DNA of 64,000 nucleotides from an uncultured Eubacteriales bacterium. Lineage in GTDB: Bacteria; Bacillota; Clostridia; Peptostreptococcales; Anaerovoracaceae. A program made the position numbers and the translations under genes. Below, piece after piece: positions 8,543 through 17,580 of this stretch. Where the stretch lies: assembly GCA_902786855.1 (NCBI GenBank), contig CADAEH010000008.1, forward strand, positions 1-64,000. The letters are read 5' to 3'. How positions within the stretch are numbered: the stretch's first letter is position 1; each line of letters opens with the position of its first letter. The notes under the pieces were generated by a model. It ran no database searches. It was not told the origin of the DNA and saw nothing but the letters and a program-made list of their open reading frames with translations.

Positions 8543-10426
8543 TTAGTGTCTGCGGGCACGTCTCTGCATCTCTTCATATCCGCCTTCAACGGTCCTCACG
8601 AATGATCTTATATATCTTGCGTAGTCAACAGTAGTCAGCTCGGCTCTGAGATTAGCATAGGCCTCTCCCTCAACATCGACTGAGAACCATTCCGGTTCAG
8701 GTACATCAAGTGTAAGGAATGAGATCGCCCAGGATTCTTCTGCTCCGAATGTAAGAGCATACAGAAGCATATCGTAATAATAACCCGGATCTGCGAGATA
8801 ATTCTCAAGGATCTCCTTAGGTGTTGGATGAGATATGAATCTTCTCAGCTGACGGAATTTCATTACCAGAGCAGCATTGCCCGCTCCTCTTGCTCTCATT
8901 ATGACTATGAGGAATATCGATATCGCTGCGAGGAGCATTACTGCCAGTCCGCCGAGCATATGTCCGGTCGTTCTTATGATACCTACGGATTCGTATATAA
9001 CTACTGCTAAGAGAATCAGACCGACCAGAGCTTCCATTGTCCGTCCTATCTCTCCGGATGAGGAATCTCTTCTGTCAACAGCCAGGCACAGAGCTGCTGC
9101 AAACCCTGCAGCCAGTATGCCGAAAACTATCGATTCAGCATAGTTGATGCTGATGTACTGATAACTGTATTTGAGCCCGTTTGCTATCGCCATGCCGAGT
9201 CCGAAAAGTATGATGCCCGTGATGCGGAATGCTCTTGAAAGAGGCGTATATGATTGCATTTCTGTTGATGAAAAGCCAGCAGCAACATCATCCCTTATGG
9301 TGTTTTCAATGCGCTGGAGTCTCTCGCCAAGATCTTCCATATCGAGAGCTCTGTTCTTATATATATCCTCGAACAGAATGTTGTAAGCGTTTCTTATCAG
9401 CTTTTCCTCTCCATCAGGGTCATTGAGTCTGTACAGCTTGTATCTCTTCGGTTCATATTCGCTGATCCTGAGATCACCCTTTATTCCGAAATAGATGATG
9501 AGTCTTACAAGGTCTCTGACACTGAATTTATTGTTGAAAGCATAACCTATCTCAACAGGTGATATGCCCTCTATAGGTTTTGTCTGCTGCATGCGCTTTA
9601 TCTTAGGATCTCTGCCGCCAATTATCCACATTATCAGCAGCACGAGTACCACAGATCCCATAATGAGCACCATCGCCATGATCGCCCATATACCGTCGAG
9701 GGCTCCCTCCCAGTAGCCGTCAGGGAGTTCAGCCTTGAGTGTCACGCTGTAATTCTCAGGCAGGCGCGCACCTTCGATCGTTACTGTACGCATGGATTTA
9801 TTGTTTGTGAAAGTTATGCGGTTGTCAGCATCCGCAACTCCGAACTGACCTGAATAACACACAAGTTCCGGCATCGGGAAATCAGGCGGGAAAGAGACGG
9901 ATGCTGTCATCTCAGCGATAGGCTGTTTCCACTGAGGAAGGAGCACATTGTAATAAAAGATATCCCTGCTGCTGTCCCTGTCTGCGAATTCAAGCATCTT
10001 ATATCTGATGACATATTCGTGGATGCCGACAGACAAAGCGGCAGGATCTTCTATCACAAGATAGCTGCCATCAGAAGATGATCTTACCGTGCTGGTATAT
10101 CCTTCTACCTCGACTCCTCTGATCCTGAAGGAGCCGCTGGGTATAGCGAATTCGATCTTCTGGAGAGTGTCAGGGATGTTGACTGAGACAGTCTCAGTGA
10201 CCTCATATGAATGGTCTTTACCTACTGCTGTACCAATTTCATATCTGGTGACTTCATATGCACCGCCGGCAACACCTTTACTTGTTATATGACTGTCCGT
10301 AGGTGTTTCTCCCTCGATTGCGGTTACTGCCGCTGCCTGTGTAAAGATAATCAATGCAGCTGCAATGACCACTATCGTAAGCGACATTATTATCTTTAAA
10401 ATTTTATCGTTCTTCGTTGCTATCAT
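8543..10426 (-). CDS. DUF2207 domain membrane protein
   Basis: The product has an N-terminal signal sequence (IIMSLTIVVIAAALIIF), an extracytoplasmic beta-rich domain typical of DUF2207, a membrane segment (IWAIMAMVLIMGSVVLVLLIMWII) followed by GGRDPKIKR, a cytoplasmic region, two or three more hydrophobic segments and a cytoplasmic tail rich in Arg. DUF2207 proteins are widespread in Firmicutes and Actinobacteria and their role is not known. The start is uncertain. The ATG at 10426 places the signal sequence properly but has no clear ribosome binding site; a TTG at 10471 has GGAG at a good distance; an ATG at 10534 would add 36 residues. It reads toward typA with a 20-bp gap and may be cotranscribed with it. 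Confidence 0.75.
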   Translation of the reverse strand: MIATKNDKILKIIMSLTIVVIAAALIIFTQAAAVTAIEGETPTDSHITSKGVAGGAYEVTRYEIGTAVGKDHSYEVTETVSVNIPDTLQKIEFAIPSGSFRIRGVEVEGYTSTVRSSSDGSYLVIEDPAALSVGIHEYVIRYKMLEFADRDSSRDIFYYNVLLPQWKQPIAEMTASVSFPPDFPMPELVCYSGQFGVADADNRITFTNNKSMRTVTIEGARLPENYSVTLKAELPDGYWEGALDGIWAIMAMVLIMGSVVLVLLIMWIIGGRDPKIKRMQQTKPIEGISPVEIGYAFNNKFSVRDLVRLIIYFGIKGDLRISEYEPKRYKLYRLNDPDGEEKLIRNAYNILFEDIYKNRALDMEDLGERLQRIENTIRDDVAAGFSSTEMQSYTPLSRAFRITGIILFGLGMAIANGLKYSYQYISINYAESIVFGILAAGFAAALCLAVDRRDSSSGEIGRTMEALVGLILLAVVIYESVGIIRTTGHMLGGLAVMLLAAISIFLIVIMRARGAGNAALVMKFRQLRRFISHPTPKEILENYLADPGYYYDMLLYALTFGAEESWAISFLTLDVPEPEWFSVDVEGEAYANLRAELTTVDYARYIRSFVRTVEGGYEEMQRRARRH

Positions 10427-10756
10427 ATTTATGTATTTATCTATATAATCATGTTTTTCCGGACAGACCAAAGCATCTCCGGATCTGCTAATATCGTTTG
10501 CGCACAACAATATATTGTATATCAAAACAGCCATTCATTCAAGGTTGCAGCAGCTTTCGAATACCCCTTTTCCGGGATTCCTTTTCATTTTTTATCGCTC
10601 ATATCCGCAAATGAACTTTAAGTTGAAATGCCCGCATCACAGGCAATGCATTATACAATATAATGGCGTGTATTACAAGAAACGCGGGGCTTGAAACGAC
10701 AGCCTTATCAGTTGTAAAATCGCAGTGAACACATTGCTTTTTTCAGTCAGAAAGAA

Positions 10757-11257
10757 ATGGTAAACGGGATGAAAAGACAAGACTATATTTCATGGGACGA
10801 ATACTTCATGGGAGTCGCCCTGCTCGCGGCAAAACGAAGCAAGGATCCTAACACACAGGTAGGAGCATGTATCGTAGATCAGAACAATGTGATCCTTACT
10901 ACAGGATATAACGGTTTCCCTAAGGGCTGTTCTGACGATGAGTTTCCATGGAACCGTGAAGGAGAGATCACCAAGTATCCTTTCGTCGTCCATGCTGAGC
11001 TCAATGCTATCCTCAATGCATCGGGAAAATCGCTCAGAGGTTCCAGGCTCTATGTAGCACTGTTCCCTTGCAATGAGTGTGCAAAAGCTATCATTCAGGC
11101 AGGTATCAGCGAAGTGGTATACCTCTCTGATAAATATGCTGACACAGCAGGTATCAAGGCATCCAAGATGATGCTGACTGCTGCGGGTGTGAAGCTGACA
11201 CAGTTCAAACCTGCAATTACAGATATAACACTGGATTTCAGACCTGAAAATATCTGA
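10757..11257 (+). CDS. Deoxycytidylate (dCMP) deaminase family protein
   Basis: The enzyme class deaminates dCMP to dUMP, feeding thymidylate synthesis. The 166-residue chain has the zinc-binding signatures of the cytidine deaminase fold: HAE at 79-81, with the catalytic Glu, and PCNEC (Cys105, Cys108). The start region SWDEYFMGVALLAAKRSKDPNTQVGA is close to ComEB/dCMP deaminases. An alternative start at 10769 (MKRQDYISW) is equally likely since neither has a strong ribosome binding site. It is followed after 10 bp by the dapB-like gene and probably forms an operon with it. Nucleotide specificity is inferred from family resemblance. Confidence 0.88.
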   Translation: MVNGMKRQDYISWDEYFMGVALLAAKRSKDPNTQVGACIVDQNNVILTTGYNGFPKGCSDDEFPWNREGEITKYPFVVHAELNAILNASGKSLRGSRLYVALFPCNECAKAIIQAGISEVVYLSDKYADTAGIKASKMMLTAAGVKLTQFKPAITDITLDFRPENI

Positions 11258-11267
11258 GGAGGTCTAC

Positions 11268-12068
11268 ATGAAACTGATTATCACTGCTCCGAGAGGCAAA
11301 ATGGCCAGCCTTATTGTTGCTGATGCTGCTAAGCGAGACGATGTTGAGATCATTGCAGGAGTTGGCCCAAAAGGAAGAGATTATATTGGAAAGGACATCG
11401 GCGAAGTTGCCATGACAGGCTTTACTGTCGGAGCACCTGTAGTTGATGATATCGAGTCTGTTATTGATCAGGCTGATGTCGTATGCGACTTTTCTACCGT
11501 AGAGCTCGGAATGGAAGTCCTCGATGCATGCATCAGGCATAAAAAAGCTCTGATAGTCGGTACTACAGGATTCAATACCGAACAGAGAGCAGCTCAGGAA
11601 GCAGCTGCTTCAGAGATCCCGATCATGATAGCTGCCAACACAGACAGAATGGTCAATGTTATGAGAAAGCTCCTTATGGATGCAGCCCGCGAGCTCTATG
11701 ATGAGACGGATATAGAGATCATTGACATGCACGACAACACCAAGCTCGACGCCCCGAGCGGCACTGCAAGAGAGCTTATCGAAAGCATGGGCGAAGCTGT
11801 CGGCAGAGATCTTGTCAGTGATGCTGTATACGGACGCCCTCTCGGAAGGCATCCTCGCGAGACCGGCAAAGTCACTTTCCACGCTATCCGCGGAGGTGAT
11901 ACTCCTTCAAGCCATACCGTATTCTTTTTCGGCGAGGGAGAAAGGCTCGAGATCACTCATCACTGTCTCAACTGGAAAGGCTGCGCAAAGGGTGCTGTGA
12001 ATGCCTGTATATGGATGGCATCCCAGCCTGTCGGTCTCTACGGTATAAGAGAGTCTATGGGTTTGTAA
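11268..12068 (+). CDS. dapB: 4-hydroxy-tetrahydrodipicolinate reductase-like protein (DapB family)
   Basis: DapB reduces hydroxy-tetrahydrodipicolinate in lysine and diaminopimelate synthesis. The 266-residue chain keeps VGTTGF near 97-102, the substrate loop with His155, Lys159 and DAPSGTA (161-167), and RGGDTPSSHTVFF. Two positions differ from the textbook enzyme: the N-terminal nucleotide motif GxxGRMG reads APRGKMA, and the second His of the catalytic HH pair is Asp156. The gene follows the deaminase with a GAGGAGG ribosome binding site and is followed by a terminator; no other lysine gene is near. It may be a functional divergent DapB or a paralogue with a changed role. Confidence 0.8.
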   Translation: MKLIITAPRGKMASLIVADAAKRDDVEIIAGVGPKGRDYIGKDIGEVAMTGFTVGAPVVDDIESVIDQADVVCDFSTVELGMEVLDACIRHKKALIVGTTGFNTEQRAAQEAAASEIPIMIAANTDRMVNVMRKLLMDAARELYDETDIEIIDMHDNTKLDAPSGTARELIESMGEAVGRDLVSDAVYGRPLGRHPRETGKVTFHAIRGGDTPSSHTVFFFGEGERLEITHHCLNWKGCAKGAVNACIWMASQPVGLYGIRESMGL

Positions 12069-12079
12069 ATAATCCTGAT

Positions 12080-12115
12080 AAGGACAGAATGATCCATGTA
12101 TTTTCTGTCCTTTTT
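12080..12115 (+). terminator. Intrinsic terminator after dapB
   Basis: AAGGACAGAA and TTCTGTCCTT pair around a 13-base loop and run into TTTTTC. Confidence 0.8.
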
Positions 12116-12144
12116 CATTACTGACTGTAACACACATTAAAAAC

Positions 12145-13755
12145 ATGACAAGATACAGAATAAGTGAAATAAAAACTGAGACAGATGTCCCGATGAGCAG
12201 GCTTCCCTCCGTCATAGCCGGAAAAACAGGCATCAGACAGGAGGATATCTGCCGCTGGGAAGTCAGGCGAAAATCTGTCGATTCGAGGAAAAAACCGCAT
12301 ATACAATTCGTATACACGGTTGATTTCGATACGGAAAGAAAAATAAAGAATTCTTCACGCATACGCGGTTTAAGCATCATAGATCCAGCTAAGGAAAGAG
12401 TTGCGCCTCCTGAGCCGGGAACACAGAAGCTGTCCGGGCGGCCGGTCATAGTCGGAATGGGTCCTGCCGGACTTTTTGCCGGACTGGAACTTGCCCGCTG
12501 TGGTTACAGGCCTATAGTGATCGAGCGCGGACCGGCGATGGACAAGAGGACGGCTGCAGTAGAAAAGTTCAGAAAAGACCACGTGCTTGACCCTGAGGCA
12601 AATATGCTCTTCGGTGAAGGCGGTGCCGGCACATTTTCCGATGGAAAGCTCGGTACAGGTATCAAAGACGGTTTGATAAGGCAGGTCCTTGCCGAATTCC
12701 GGGATGCAGGTGCAGGTGAAGAGATCATGTATCTTGCAAAACCGCATATCGGTACTGATGTGCTCCGCACTGTGATCGTCAATATGCGCAAAAAAATAGA
12801 GAGGCTTGGAGGCGAAGTGGTCTTTGGCACCAAGCTTGAGTCCATGCAGATAACTGAAGGTGCTCTCAGCAGGATCGTTGTCAGGACAGGCAGATTCGGT
12901 GGATGGCTTGAGACCAATGCTCTTATACTTGCCATCGGTCACAGTGCCAGAGATACTTTTTCTATGATAAATGAGGCCGGTCTTGAAATGCAGCAGAAAC
13001 CTTTCTCTATCGGTGTACGGATGGAGCATCCGCAGCAGATGATCGATGTTGCACAATATGGAGAGGAAAACGCGGATCATTTTTCCGGAGATGCACTCAG
13101 AGCTGAAGAAGAACCGGGCATGCTGCCGCCGGCAGATTATAAGATCAGCTATAAAGCATCTAACGGAAGAGGGGTCTATTCATTCTGCATGTGCCCGGGT
13201 GGTGAAGTCGTAGTGTGCAGTACAGCAGATGGTGAGCTCTGTGTCAACGGCATGAGCTGCCGCAGGCGTGACAGCGGAACAGCCAACAGCGGCATTCTCT
13301 GCGATGTACGTACTGAAGATTTCGGATCAGACGATGTGCTTGCCGGTGTCAGGTTTCAGGAGAAATTCGAGCGACTTGCTTTCAGCAACGGCGGCGGCGA
13401 CTTCACGCCTCCGAGATGCAGCATGGAAGATTTCCTCACAGATTCGGACGGGTCAAAGCCAGTGACTGATTCGCTCCCTGACTTTGCTTCAGAAGCTATC
13501 CGCGAGGCTGTACCTTATTTTGCCCGCAGAATAGCCGGATATGACGATCCTGAAGCGATGATCACAGCAGTCGAGACCCGCAGCTCATCTCCAGTCAGGA
13601 TCGTCAGAGATGAACACGGGGAAAGCAATATTGAAGGGATATTCCCGGCCGGAGAAGGCGCCGGGTACGCCGGTGGTATCACCTCGGCTGCCTGTGACGG
13701 CATAAGAGCCGCCTGGCATATCATTGAGAAGTTCGCACCACCTGTGAAAGCTTGA
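12145..13755 (+). CDS. FAD-dependent dehydrogenase, COG2509-like
   Basis: The 536-residue flavoprotein has an N-terminal segment of about 95 residues, then the FAD-binding GMGPAG at 104-109 in the context VIVGMGPAGLFAGLELA, followed by the family's hallmark GEGGAGTFSDGKLGTG and, near the end, GEGAGYAGGI and ACDGIRAA. These match the uncharacterised COG2509 dehydrogenases common in Clostridia and Bacilli. Substrate and electron partner are unknown. No ribosome binding site precedes the ATG (AACACACATTAAAAAC), so initiation may be weak or unusual. It starts 30 bp past the dapB terminator. Confidence 0.85.
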   Translation: MTRYRISEIKTETDVPMSRLPSVIAGKTGIRQEDICRWEVRRKSVDSRKKPHIQFVYTVDFDTERKIKNSSRIRGLSIIDPAKERVAPPEPGTQKLSGRPVIVGMGPAGLFAGLELARCGYRPIVIERGPAMDKRTAAVEKFRKDHVLDPEANMLFGEGGAGTFSDGKLGTGIKDGLIRQVLAEFRDAGAGEEIMYLAKPHIGTDVLRTVIVNMRKKIERLGGEVVFGTKLESMQITEGALSRIVVRTGRFGGWLETNALILAIGHSARDTFSMINEAGLEMQQKPFSIGVRMEHPQQMIDVAQYGEENADHFSGDALRAEEEPGMLPPADYKISYKASNGRGVYSFCMCPGGEVVVCSTADGELCVNGMSCRRRDSGTANSGILCDVRTEDFGSDDVLAGVRFQEKFERLAFSNGGGDFTPPRCSMEDFLTDSDGSKPVTDSLPDFASEAIREAVPYFARRIAGYDDPEAMITAVETRSSSPVRIVRDEHGESNIEGIFPAGEGAGYAGGITSAACDGIRAAWHIIEKFAPPVKA

Positions 13756-13822
13756 AGCAGCGCATCATATTATGTATAAATATATAAGCTGATACTTTAT
13801 CGTATAAAAAAGGAGAATGAGA

Positions 13823-14020
13823 ATGGCTACAGTAGAAGAATTGGTAAAACAATACGAAACAGATAAGAAGCTCCAGAAAGAAGTTGCCGATATCCTTGCT
13901 GACGGTAAGGTAACGATGAGAGAATTCATGACCTTCGTAAAGAAGCATGACGTTGATATATCATTAGCTGATCTTCCGAAGTACATGGAAGAAGCGAAGA
14001 AACTCGGATTCGTCAAATAA
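13823..14020 (+). CDS. Small helical protein, 65 aa, possibly Nif11-like
   Basis: A strong AAAAAAGGAG lies at the right distance from the ATG at 13823 (a second ATG at 13817 is too close). The product begins MATVEELVKQYETDKKLQKE and has the pattern of a Nif11/nitrile-hydratase-leader helix bundle: residues D..LQKEV..IL, then REFMTFVKKHDVDISLADLPKYMEEAKKLGF. It has no C-terminal core peptide with Cys/Ser/Thr, no Gly-Gly cleavage site and no modification enzyme nearby, so a peptide-precursor role is not supported. An AT-rich leader with TATTATG precedes it and a terminator follows, so it is its own unit. Confidence 0.7.
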   Translation: MATVEELVKQYETDKKLQKEVADILADGKVTMREFMTFVKKHDVDISLADLPKYMEEAKKLGFVK

Positions 14021-14048
14021 AAAAATCTGTTCAGGAAGAATGACCACT

Positions 14049-14094
14049 AAAAACGGATAACCACCGTTCACACCCGGATGGTTATCCTTTTTTG
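14049..14094. terminator. Bidirectional intrinsic terminator
   Basis: GGATAACCA (14055-14063) and TGGTTATCC (14079-14087) pair around a 15-base loop. TTTTTT follows on the plus strand and GTTTTTAG on the minus strand, serving the small gene and the convergent flavoprotein, whose stop codon lies inside the stem. Confidence 0.85.
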
Positions 14095-15392
14095 TGTGTT
14101 ATTGCCCTGGCTGCTGTGATCCCGGTCAGCCAGGCGTTGCTGAGATTGAAGCCCCCGCACGGAAAGTCTCTGTCAGCAAGCTCTCCTGTAATATACAGTC
14201 CTGATACAATGAGCGACTCACAGGTCTCAGGGTCTATCTCTTCCATGCTGATCCCTCCGGATGTTGCCTGTGCATCTTTCCAGCCTCTGATCCTTTCCGG
14301 ATGGAATGTAAGTCCATGTACAGCATCTCCTATCGTTGCTATGTCCCCGTCTGTCAGATCTCTTACCCGTTTTTCCGGTGCCGGACCGTTCACAGCAGAG
14401 ACAGAATCAAGGACATAAGCTGCGATGTTTTCTTTAAGTAGTGTTCTGAGCACATCCGCTGTGAGCTCTCCCGGGAAAGCATTATCCCTTCTGTCCCTGA
14501 GATAGTCTTCTACGTCTCCGTCAGGATACAGGTCAGCCTTCACAATGAAATCCGAGAGGCTTTCTCCTCTGCTCCTGTCATATCTCATATGCCTTGTCAT
14601 GTTGAATACGCAGATGCCTGATATCCCGAATCTGGTAAACTGCAGTTCACCGGCTTCTGTAAAAATCTCCGTGTATGATCCGGGCTCATCCGAATCACTT
14701 TTACATAGAGTTACTACGCAGCGCGTTCTGGTTCCTGCCAGGTTCACAGCACACGGTCTGTGAGACGGTCCCCACTCACTGCACTCTATCGGAGTCAGCA
14801 CCGGAACAGGTGTGACGACAGTGTGTCCGAGTTCTCTGGCGATCCTGTATCCGTCACCGGTCGTGCCGAACATAGGACCGGCTTTTCCCCCGCATGCAAG
14901 GATAACATATTCCGAGCTGAGCGACTTTTCTGCACTGATCTTTCCTGACCTGGTTTCCGCCTTCTCTTTCACAGTATAGTCAATCTCGAATCTCATGTTC
15001 GCGGGCTTATTACCTGCGGATGACTTTCTGATGGCAGTCACCTCTGCATCCGTGATGACTCTGACGCCCAGTTCGCCGGCTCTTGCTGCCAGGAGGTCTG
15101 CTGCATCAGAAGCTGATTCAGAATATGGATACACCAGTCCGTTGTCATATGTTCTGGTGACTAATCCTATGCGGGTGAAGAATTTCATGATCTCAATGTA
15201 GCCGTTTGCGGAAGTGTTGGTGATATTACAGCGGCCGCTTCCGGTAGCTCTGAGCTTGCGACCTGTTTCACTCATTTTCTCTATCACAGTCACGCTAAAC
15301 TCAGGCGAACTCATCCTGAGCTCGACCGCTGCGGCAAGCCCTGAGGCCCCACCGCCGACTATGACCACATCTGTATACTGAATGCTCTTCAC
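14082..15392 (-). CDS. NAD(P)/FAD-dependent oxidoreductase, HI0933/BaiN-like family
   Basis: The 436-residue flavoprotein opens with the FAD dinucleotide site VVIVGGGASGLAAA, then GRKLRATGSGRCNITN, the hallmark of the HI0933-like family, FGTTGDGYRIARELGH, and ends with ITGELADRDFPCGGFNLSNAW and SGGISMEEI. Members include BaiN, proposed to act on bile acid intermediates, but most have no assigned substrate; this gene has no bile-acid neighbours. It probably starts at a GTG. It overlaps a terminator shared with the convergent 65-residue gene. Confidence 0.88.
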   Translation of the reverse strand: MKSIQYTDVVIVGGGASGLAAAVELRMSSPEFSVTVIEKMSETGRKLRATGSGRCNITNTSANGYIEIMKFFTRIGLVTRTYDNGLVYPYSESASDAADLLAARAGELGVRVITDAEVTAIRKSSAGNKPANMRFEIDYTVKEKAETRSGKISAEKSLSSEYVILACGGKAGPMFGTTGDGYRIARELGHTVVTPVPVLTPIECSEWGPSHRPCAVNLAGTRTRCVVTLCKSDSDEPGSYTEIFTEAGELQFTRFGISGICVFNMTRHMRYDRSRGESLSDFIVKADLYPDGDVEDYLRDRRDNAFPGELTADVLRTLLKENIAAYVLDSVSAVNGPAPEKRVRDLTDGDIATIGDAVHGLTFHPERIRGWKDAQATSGGISMEEIDPETCESLIVSGLYITGELADRDFPCGGFNLSNAWLTGITAARAITHKKG

Positions 15393-15444
15393 TTTATCTC
15401 TTTTTTACTGGTTTTGTATATACAGCACATAGGCTGTGTCAGGG

Positions 15445-15951
15445 TCACTTATTGTCTGTGCTCCCGAATCCGCCTGACCTTTCAGCATCTGATTCCGATC
15501 CTTCAGGGATCTCATAGTTGACCACTATGCCCTGACAGAAAGCTTTTCCTTCCGGGAGCTGCACATTTGACGTCGAAGGGTTCTCAAGGCTTATGATGAT
15601 ATGCCCCTCATTGTCAGAGTTGCAGTAATCAGCATCTATGACTCCAACAGTATTGGTAAGTCTGATCCCGTACCGGAATCCAAGTCCGCTCCTCGGAAGG
15701 ATCAGCAGTACCTTGCCCTTGTCGCCTTCTCCGTCAGTCACCCAGCGTATGCCTGTAGCTATCCTGAATATGCTGCCTGCTTCGAAATTGAGGTTGAAAG
15801 GCATGTAAAAATCACAGCCGGCTGAAGCTGAGGTAGCCTGACGCGGCAGCTTTACAGCTTCATACCACTCTTTGAGTTCCTCATCACTAAGACCTTTTAT
15901 CCCGCAGTCTTTCTTCCACTGTTCAAAAGATACTTTCGTAAAATAGGACAT
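15445..15951 (-). CDS. dut: dUTP diphosphatase (dUTPase)
   Basis: dUTPase splits dUTP to dUMP and pyrophosphate, keeping uracil out of DNA and supplying dUMP. The 168-residue chain carries the trimeric dUTPase motifs: ATSASAGCDFY (motif 1), PRSGLGFRYGI (motif 2), TNTVGVIDADY (motif 3, with the catalytic Asp), and the C-terminal RSGGFGSTDNK (motif 5). It is slightly longer than the usual 140-155 residues because of an N-terminal extension of about 35. The ATG follows GGAGAGGATA. Downstream of metK in the same direction. Confidence 0.92.
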   Translation of the reverse strand: MSYFTKVSFEQWKKDCGIKGLSDEELKEWYEAVKLPRQATSASAGCDFYMPFNLNFEAGSIFRIATGIRWVTDGEGDKGKVLLILPRSGLGFRYGIRLTNTVGVIDADYCNSDNEGHIIISLENPSTSNVQLPEGKAFCQGIVVNYEIPEGSESDAERSGGFGSTDNK

Positions 15952-16020
15952 TATCCTCTCCGCATTTCTGAAGATCTCAGGCCCGTACAGCTATCCGTTA
16001 CGGACCCGGTAAAAACTATT

Positions 16021-17211
16021 CTAATCAGCTACACTGATTGCCTGTCTCAGTTCTTCTGCTATGTCAGTCTTTTCCCACATAACATCAAGATCCGTCCTGC
16101 CCATGTGCCCGTATGCAGCAAGCTGTCTGTACTGAGGCCTGTCCAGTCTGAGCTTACGGATAATAGCTGCCGGTCTCATATCAAAATGCTCTCTGATCAG
16201 TTCCGCGATCCTCTGGCGGTCGATGATACCTGTTCCGAAGGTATCAACTCTGACAGAAACAGGTTCTGCCACGCCTATCGCATAAGCCAGCTGAACTTCA
16301 CACTCGTCAGCGATACCGGCGGCAACGATATTCTTTGCAATATACCTTGCCATGTATGCTGCAGACCTGTCGACTTTTGTAGGGTCTTTGCCTGAAAATG
16401 CGCCGCCTCCATGTGCGGAATGTCCGCCATATGTATCAACGATGATCTTGCGTCCGGTAAGTCCGGAGTCTCCGAGCGGACCGCCGATAACGAATCTGCC
16501 TGTCGGATTGACGAAAAATTTTGTATCTTCATCGATAAGATCCTCAGGGATGACCGGCTTGATCACATGTTTGATCATATCATCTCTTACCTGATCAAGG
16601 CTGACATCAGCACTGTGCTGTGTGGATACTACTACGGTATGTATTCTGGTGATAGTTCCGTTATTATACTCTACTGTAACCTGTGTCTTGCCGTCAGGTC
16701 CGAGGTACGGAAGAGTGCCGTCCTTTCGTACGGCAGCAAGTCTTTTTGCCAGCTTGTGAGCAAGTTCGATCGACATAGGCATCAGTTCCTCTGTTTCTCT
16801 GCATGCATAGCCGAACATCATGCCCTGGTCTCCGGCACCTATCACGGCATCCTCATCCTCTTCACTGCCTGATTTATGCTCATAAGACTTATTGACTCCC
16901 ATAGCGATATCTGCTGACTGTTCTTCCATGTGAACGATTATCCTGCAGGTATTGCCGTTGAAGCATACTTCATCCCTGTCATAGCCGATCTCGCAGATCG
17001 TCTTGCGTGCTATCGCTTCATAGTCAACGTCAAAGTTTCCGGATGCTTCTCCGAAAATCATAAGGAATCCGGTTTTGGTCGCGCATTCACATGCAACGTG
17101 TGCCTTAGGATCCTGAGCGAGTATCGCATCAAGGACAGCATCAGAGACCTGATCGCAGAGCTTGTCAGGGTGACCTTCTGTAACGGATTCCGAAGTAAAA
17201 AGTGTTCTCAT
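16021..17211 (-). CDS. metK: S-adenosylmethionine synthase
   Basis: MetK makes S-adenosylmethionine from methionine and ATP. The 396-residue length is standard. Signatures are [16 protein letters not shown] near the start, [33 protein letters not shown] and the phosphate loop [19 protein letters not shown]. The ATG follows AGAGAGGATCAATATA. A SAM-I riboswitch with a terminator lies in the leader (17302-17450) behind a strong promoter, so expression should fall when the product accumulates. Confidence 0.98.
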   Translation of the reverse strand: MRTLFTSESVTEGHPDKLCDQVSDAVLDAILAQDPKAHVACECATKTGFLMIFGEASGNFDVDYEAIARKTICEIGYDRDEVCFNGNTCRIIVHMEEQSADIAMGVNKSYEHKSGSEEDEDAVIGAGDQGMMFGYACRETEELMPMSIELAHKLAKRLAAVRKDGTLPYLGPDGKTQVTVEYNNGTITRIHTVVVSTQHSADVSLDQVRDDMIKHVIKPVIPEDLIDEDTKFFVNPTGRFVIGGPLGDSGLTGRKIIVDTYGGHSAHGGGAFSGKDPTKVDRSAAYMARYIAKNIVAAGIADECEVQLAYAIGVAEPVSVRVDTFGTGIIDRQRIAELIREHFDMRPAAIIRKLRLDRPQYRQLAAYGHMGRTDLDVMWEKTDIAEELRQAISVAD

Positions 17212-17301
17212 TATATTGATCCTCTCTTAATAAAGGGATTCTCAAGGTATCCCTTCGATTATTGAAACCAGACTGTATATGCAGTCTGCACGTGTCCCAG
17301 C

Positions 17302-17333
17302 CATAAAAAAAGCCCCTCTGCCGCGCGCAGAGA
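17302..17333 (-). terminator. Riboswitch expression-platform terminator of metK
   Basis: On the minus strand CTCTGC-GCGCG-GCAGAG is followed by GGGGCTTTTTTTAT. It lies directly past the SAM-I aptamer and about 90 bp before the metK start. Confidence 0.85.
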
Positions 17334-17342
17334 GACACAAGA

Positions 17343-17450
17343 CCTCATCTGCCGGGGAATGGCTGATCCCCGTGGGAATTGGCACCTTCACCTTCTGGTG
17401 GGGTTGCCGCGAGATCACAGGGCCCATTCCCTCCCTCGCTCTTAATAAGG
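17343..17450 (-). ncRNA. SAM-I (S-box) riboswitch
   Basis: The minus strand shows the conserved S-box core: TTAAGAG, GAGGGAATGGGCCC, TGATCTCGCGGCAACC, AAGGTGCCAATTCC and AGATGAGG. P1 is formed by CCTTATT (5') with GATGAGG (3'). Binding of S-adenosylmethionine to this class stabilises the aptamer and favours the terminator at 17302-17333, reducing metK transcription. Confidence 0.96.
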
Positions 17451-17458
17451 CTGTACTA

Positions 17459-17486
17459 ATTATAGTCTACTAAATCTCTTTGTCAA
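17459..17486 (-). promoter_or_regulatory. Promoter of the metK leader
   Basis: TTGACA and TATAAT on the minus strand are both consensus and separated by 16 bp, just upstream of the riboswitch. Confidence 0.85.
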
Positions 17487-17580
17487 TAGTAGTGCCATAA
17501 AGTTATTCATTAGTCAGACATACAAAAAGAGCATACCCGATATGGATACGCCCTTTATTCTTCTGTATCACTATGGAGTT

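Noticed and set aside
12370-13080. 236-codon frame opposite the COG2509 flavoprotein
   Set aside because: Antisense shadow of a well-supported gene; no ribosome binding site.
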